Below the pieces are notes generated by a model. It searched no databases. It saw nothing but the letters and a program-made list of their open reading frames with translations, and had not been told where the DNA came from. Shown in pieces: positions 58,511 through 64,000 of a DNA stretch of 64,000 nucleotides. A program made the position numbers and the translations under genes. The stretch comes from Enoplosus armatus (Eukaryota; Chordata; Actinopteri; Centrarchiformes; Enoplosidae): assembly GCF_043641665.1 (NCBI RefSeq), contig NC_092181.1, positions 11,811,818 to 11,875,817 on the forward strand, written 5' to 3'. The first letter of the stretch is position 1. Each line of letters opens with the position of its first letter.

Positions 58511-61456
58511 TTTGCTGAAGAAGATATGTGTTACAGAACAAGTAGACCTTGAGTCCAATTTGTTGTGTTAACTCCAGATAAGTCATTTGATGTGATGTGG
58601 GAACTGCTGCACTGTATCCCGGTCAAGTAAATGGTTAAGTCCAATAAAGCTGACAGGATTTGTCATTTAGTCGATTGACTGAAAATTAATCTGCAACTAT
58701 TTTCATAATAATTCAAAATAATAATAATCATTGATAATTTGCTAACAGTCTCTGGTTCCAGCGTTCAAGTGTGAGAATTGTCTGCTTTTAGAGTAAACTT
58801 AAGATATTAACACTTTGGACTGTTTGGTTGGACAAAACAAGCAACTTGAAATGTTACTTTGAGCTCTGGGAAGTTGTGAGGGGCAGAAGTCCCCTTCTGG
58901 GTCCCTGGAGCTAAACCTCAAAGAGCTACTGGCTCACAGAAGTACCGTGGAGAGAGGTAAAGATACCAAATTAATGACATCTAATCGATCAACTACAAAA
59001 GGTTTTCATGAGACGATTAATCGATTAGTTGATCAACAAAACATTTATCGCCAAACCCCCTCCAAACATCATCTGGTGCCAAAGTGAGAATTTAAAGCAT
59101 AGGTGTAAATAAATAAATGAATGATGGCTGAATTCCATTTAGCTGCTTCAGTTTCAGGGTCCTGGTATTGGGCATGCTGGCTCACTGGGACACTTGAATA
59201 GAACGGAGCCATCATTTATGTTATTAGTAACACTGTGCTTTTCCTATGGCCAGTCAACATCTTCCTTGAAAAATATGAATATCTTTGGGTTTTGTCCTCT
59301 TATTCGGACAAAACTAGTCATTTGAAAATGACACCTCTGGCTCTGGAAACATGATGGATATTTTTTTATATTCTCTGATATTTTATAAACTAATGTATGT
59401 TTTGTAGAAGAGATAACTGAAGGAGATTTCTTAAATTTGACCACTGACTGCAGCAATAGTATGCGTTGCCTCCAATACACACTGCTATGTTGTAAATATC
59501 ACATTCAGTACGGTGTATATTCCAACCTGCAGAGAGTTCATGAGGGTGTTGCAATATTAAAAGTTACAGTTTTACATGCCCTGACCCCACATATTAATCA
59601 GTGTAGTGATCCACTCTCGTGTTTTCCACTTGAAAGACAGATTAGTACTGGCCTGTTTACATGTGCAGTTGTATAGACTCTATTCGATGGATAGAAGTTG
59701 TGATCATCAATCAATCAATAGAAAATGACTGATGATTGAGTGATTTAATGAGCAGAAATGGCAGACTTTGGCAGGTGTGATCCTCTCCAACGTGAAGATT
59801 TGTTGATTTTCAGCTGTTTTATATCATTTTAAATGTATGGTTTGAATGAAAACTCCCATAACAACCACACACAGACATAATATTCACTCCAGGTTTTCTT
59901 TATAAAATAAGTCATCTCATACTTTCACATGGTTTTGTATTGTCATACACAAGATAAGTAAAATCCATCATACATACAACTTCACAACAAACTCTCCTGT
60001 ACTCAGAAATGGTTAAAGTGTTTCAGAAGTTTCCAACATTTATCATTCTGCTTCCTTCAAATGATATTTTGAAATGTATTGCCAAGAGGACCTGTTAGCT
60101 GGGATCTAAGGAGGCCAGCTCTAATTGGCTCTACTGTGGAAAAGTGGCTAATGAGGTTTGTTGTGCTTGTGTTGCCACCCAGATTTTCCAAAATCACGAA
60201 GATATCAATCGGTGTTGGCTGAAAGAAAGATGATTTTAACACTGTGATGGAAACTAAAACCTGTAATGACCACAAGACACAGTTCGCTAAAACAACTCTT
60301 TGTGTTTGAAGAGTTTTAAGTCAGATATAAATTGTCTTGGAGGGAAATTACTTACTTCATGTTCACAAAACTCTGGTAGCATGAATGTGTCTCAAACCCA
60401 TAATGGACAGTCTGTTACTTGTACATCAAGTCTTAGTGTTCGGATGTTTTGTTTCTTTTAAATAAAAAAAAGAAATAAAGAAATAACCTGCTTGCCACGT
60501 AGCTTCAATGCTGGTGGTTGTGATTCTGTGTCTGCTACACCTGCTTATATCAAATGATGCATAATACCAAAATATGCAATTAAAACAAAGTATGTGCCGG
60601 GTATTGAATAATGCACTGAGCAGTTAATGGTCATAAAATATGACTTCTTTGCAAGTTGTTGTTCTAACAATTGTCGCAGAAATTAAAATCCAAGCAGCAC
60701 AAATTTTAAAAAGTAGTTGATAAAAGTCCAAAAGAAAAGTAAGACAGTGGTTCTTTACCCCGTGGTCAACTCATAATTCTCCCAGTAGGCGTCATCATAC
60801 GACTGCTGGGAAAGCTTTGAGTAGAAATTCACTCTGAACGTCAGTATTTCCACTCTCACAAAGCAAATCCTTTTTTTTTTTTTCTTCTTGAAGTTGAGAG
60901 TGTTTCTGCAGCACGTCGGATCGCTCTTCCTGCTGCTGTATACAAAAGGGCCACAAAATAAAAAACGAAATGCTTTTCTGTGGATTAAATACAAATACAA
61001 ATGTAAGGCATTGTTATGAGAGGCCGTTAAGCAACCCCCCAAACAGTCAACAGTACGAAGAGACAGCGAGCTCCTCCTCTCACAGCTGAGCAGGTGACTA
61101 CACACTGACACTTACGAGGATGGGAGGAGGCATTTTAAAAAGGCTAATGTCTGCAAGATACTCAAGTCACTGGTGTGTTGTACAATGATTGGAGGGGGGG
61201 GGGGGGCGTTGTTTGTCCTTTGTTTGTGATTGAACATTTTACCACATCAGCTATCCGTCCCGGCTTTTATATTCTTAGTCCTCGATCTTTAGACACACAA
61301 AACACAGACCGACTGCCTCTGGTCTCTCCTCATTCATTCACAGTGTAATTAATGGCAGACAAACAGTCAGCAGAGACCGCCGGTCGGCTCCGACAAAACC
61401 TGCCGTGAAGCCTTCAAAATAGAACATTCCTCGAGGTCTGCGAGCCCCCCAGTCCA
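58170..61456. other. Spacer between map2k7 and pkn1, including the pkn1 3' UTR
   Basis: No gene recognised. It holds the tandem repeat at 58168-58510, an ATTAATCG-type repeat at 58650-59040, and a 13-G run at 61194-61206. The part nearest 61456 must be pkn1 3' UTR; its end was not determined. Confidence 0.55.
58650..59040. repeat. ATTAATCG-type repeat remnant
   Basis: Between map2k7 and pkn1. Left part TTTAGTCGATTGACTGAAAA and TTAATCTGCAACTATTTTC; right part GAGACGATTAATCGATTAGTT GATCAAC. The central part ACAAGCAACTTGAAATG matches the other copies loosely. Confidence 0.6.

Positions 61457-64000
<2,544 letters not shown>

Overview
This is nuclear DNA of a bony fish, probably a spiny-rayed teleost. 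The genes have many short phase-matched exons and vertebrate-type proteins, (CA)n microsatellites up to about 125 bp are frequent, and several dispersed repeats are of kinds familiar from teleost genomes. No prokaryotic, viral or organellar gene organisation was seen.

Four protein-coding genes lie on the minus strand, so transcription runs from high to low coordinates. (1) About 979-6340: the 5' five-exon part of slc25a38, the mitochondrial glycine carrier; its last exons fall beyond the left edge. (2) 9157-30798: a complete myh9-type non-muscle myosin II heavy chain. I resolved 42 coding exons, all joining in frame, giving 1954 aa, or 1961 aa with a 21-nt cassette exon. A long first intron leads to a GC-rich promoter near 35.7-36.07 kb. 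(3) 47885-58007: a complete map2k7 (MKK7) of 11 constitutive coding exons (423 aa) plus a 48-nt cassette exon (439 aa), with a possibly very long 3' UTR reaching about 40.15 kb. (4) 61457-63279: the last five exons of a PKN-family kinase, most like pkn1; the rest lies beyond the right edge.

The remaining sequence is introns, UTRs and intergenic DNA holding microsatellites and old transposable-element copies: a 518-bp element with GGGGCCTGTATCA inverted ends, a 795-bp hAT-like element with a near-perfect 8-bp target duplication, two copies of a roughly 500-bp MITE with ~50-bp inverted ends in map2k7 introns, a tRNA-derived SINE head, and several other families.

The genes do not form an operon-like pathway. 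myh9 (cytoskeletal motor), map2k7 (JNK kinase kinase) and pkn1 (Rho effector kinase) all touch Rho/cytoskeleton or stress signalling, but their adjacency is best read as microsynteny. The points most worth following are in splicing: a loop-1 cassette exon in a MYH9-type gene, a deeply conserved MKK7 docking-region cassette, two GC-AG introns, and TG-repeat tracts replacing the polypyrimidine tract at two 3' splice sites.
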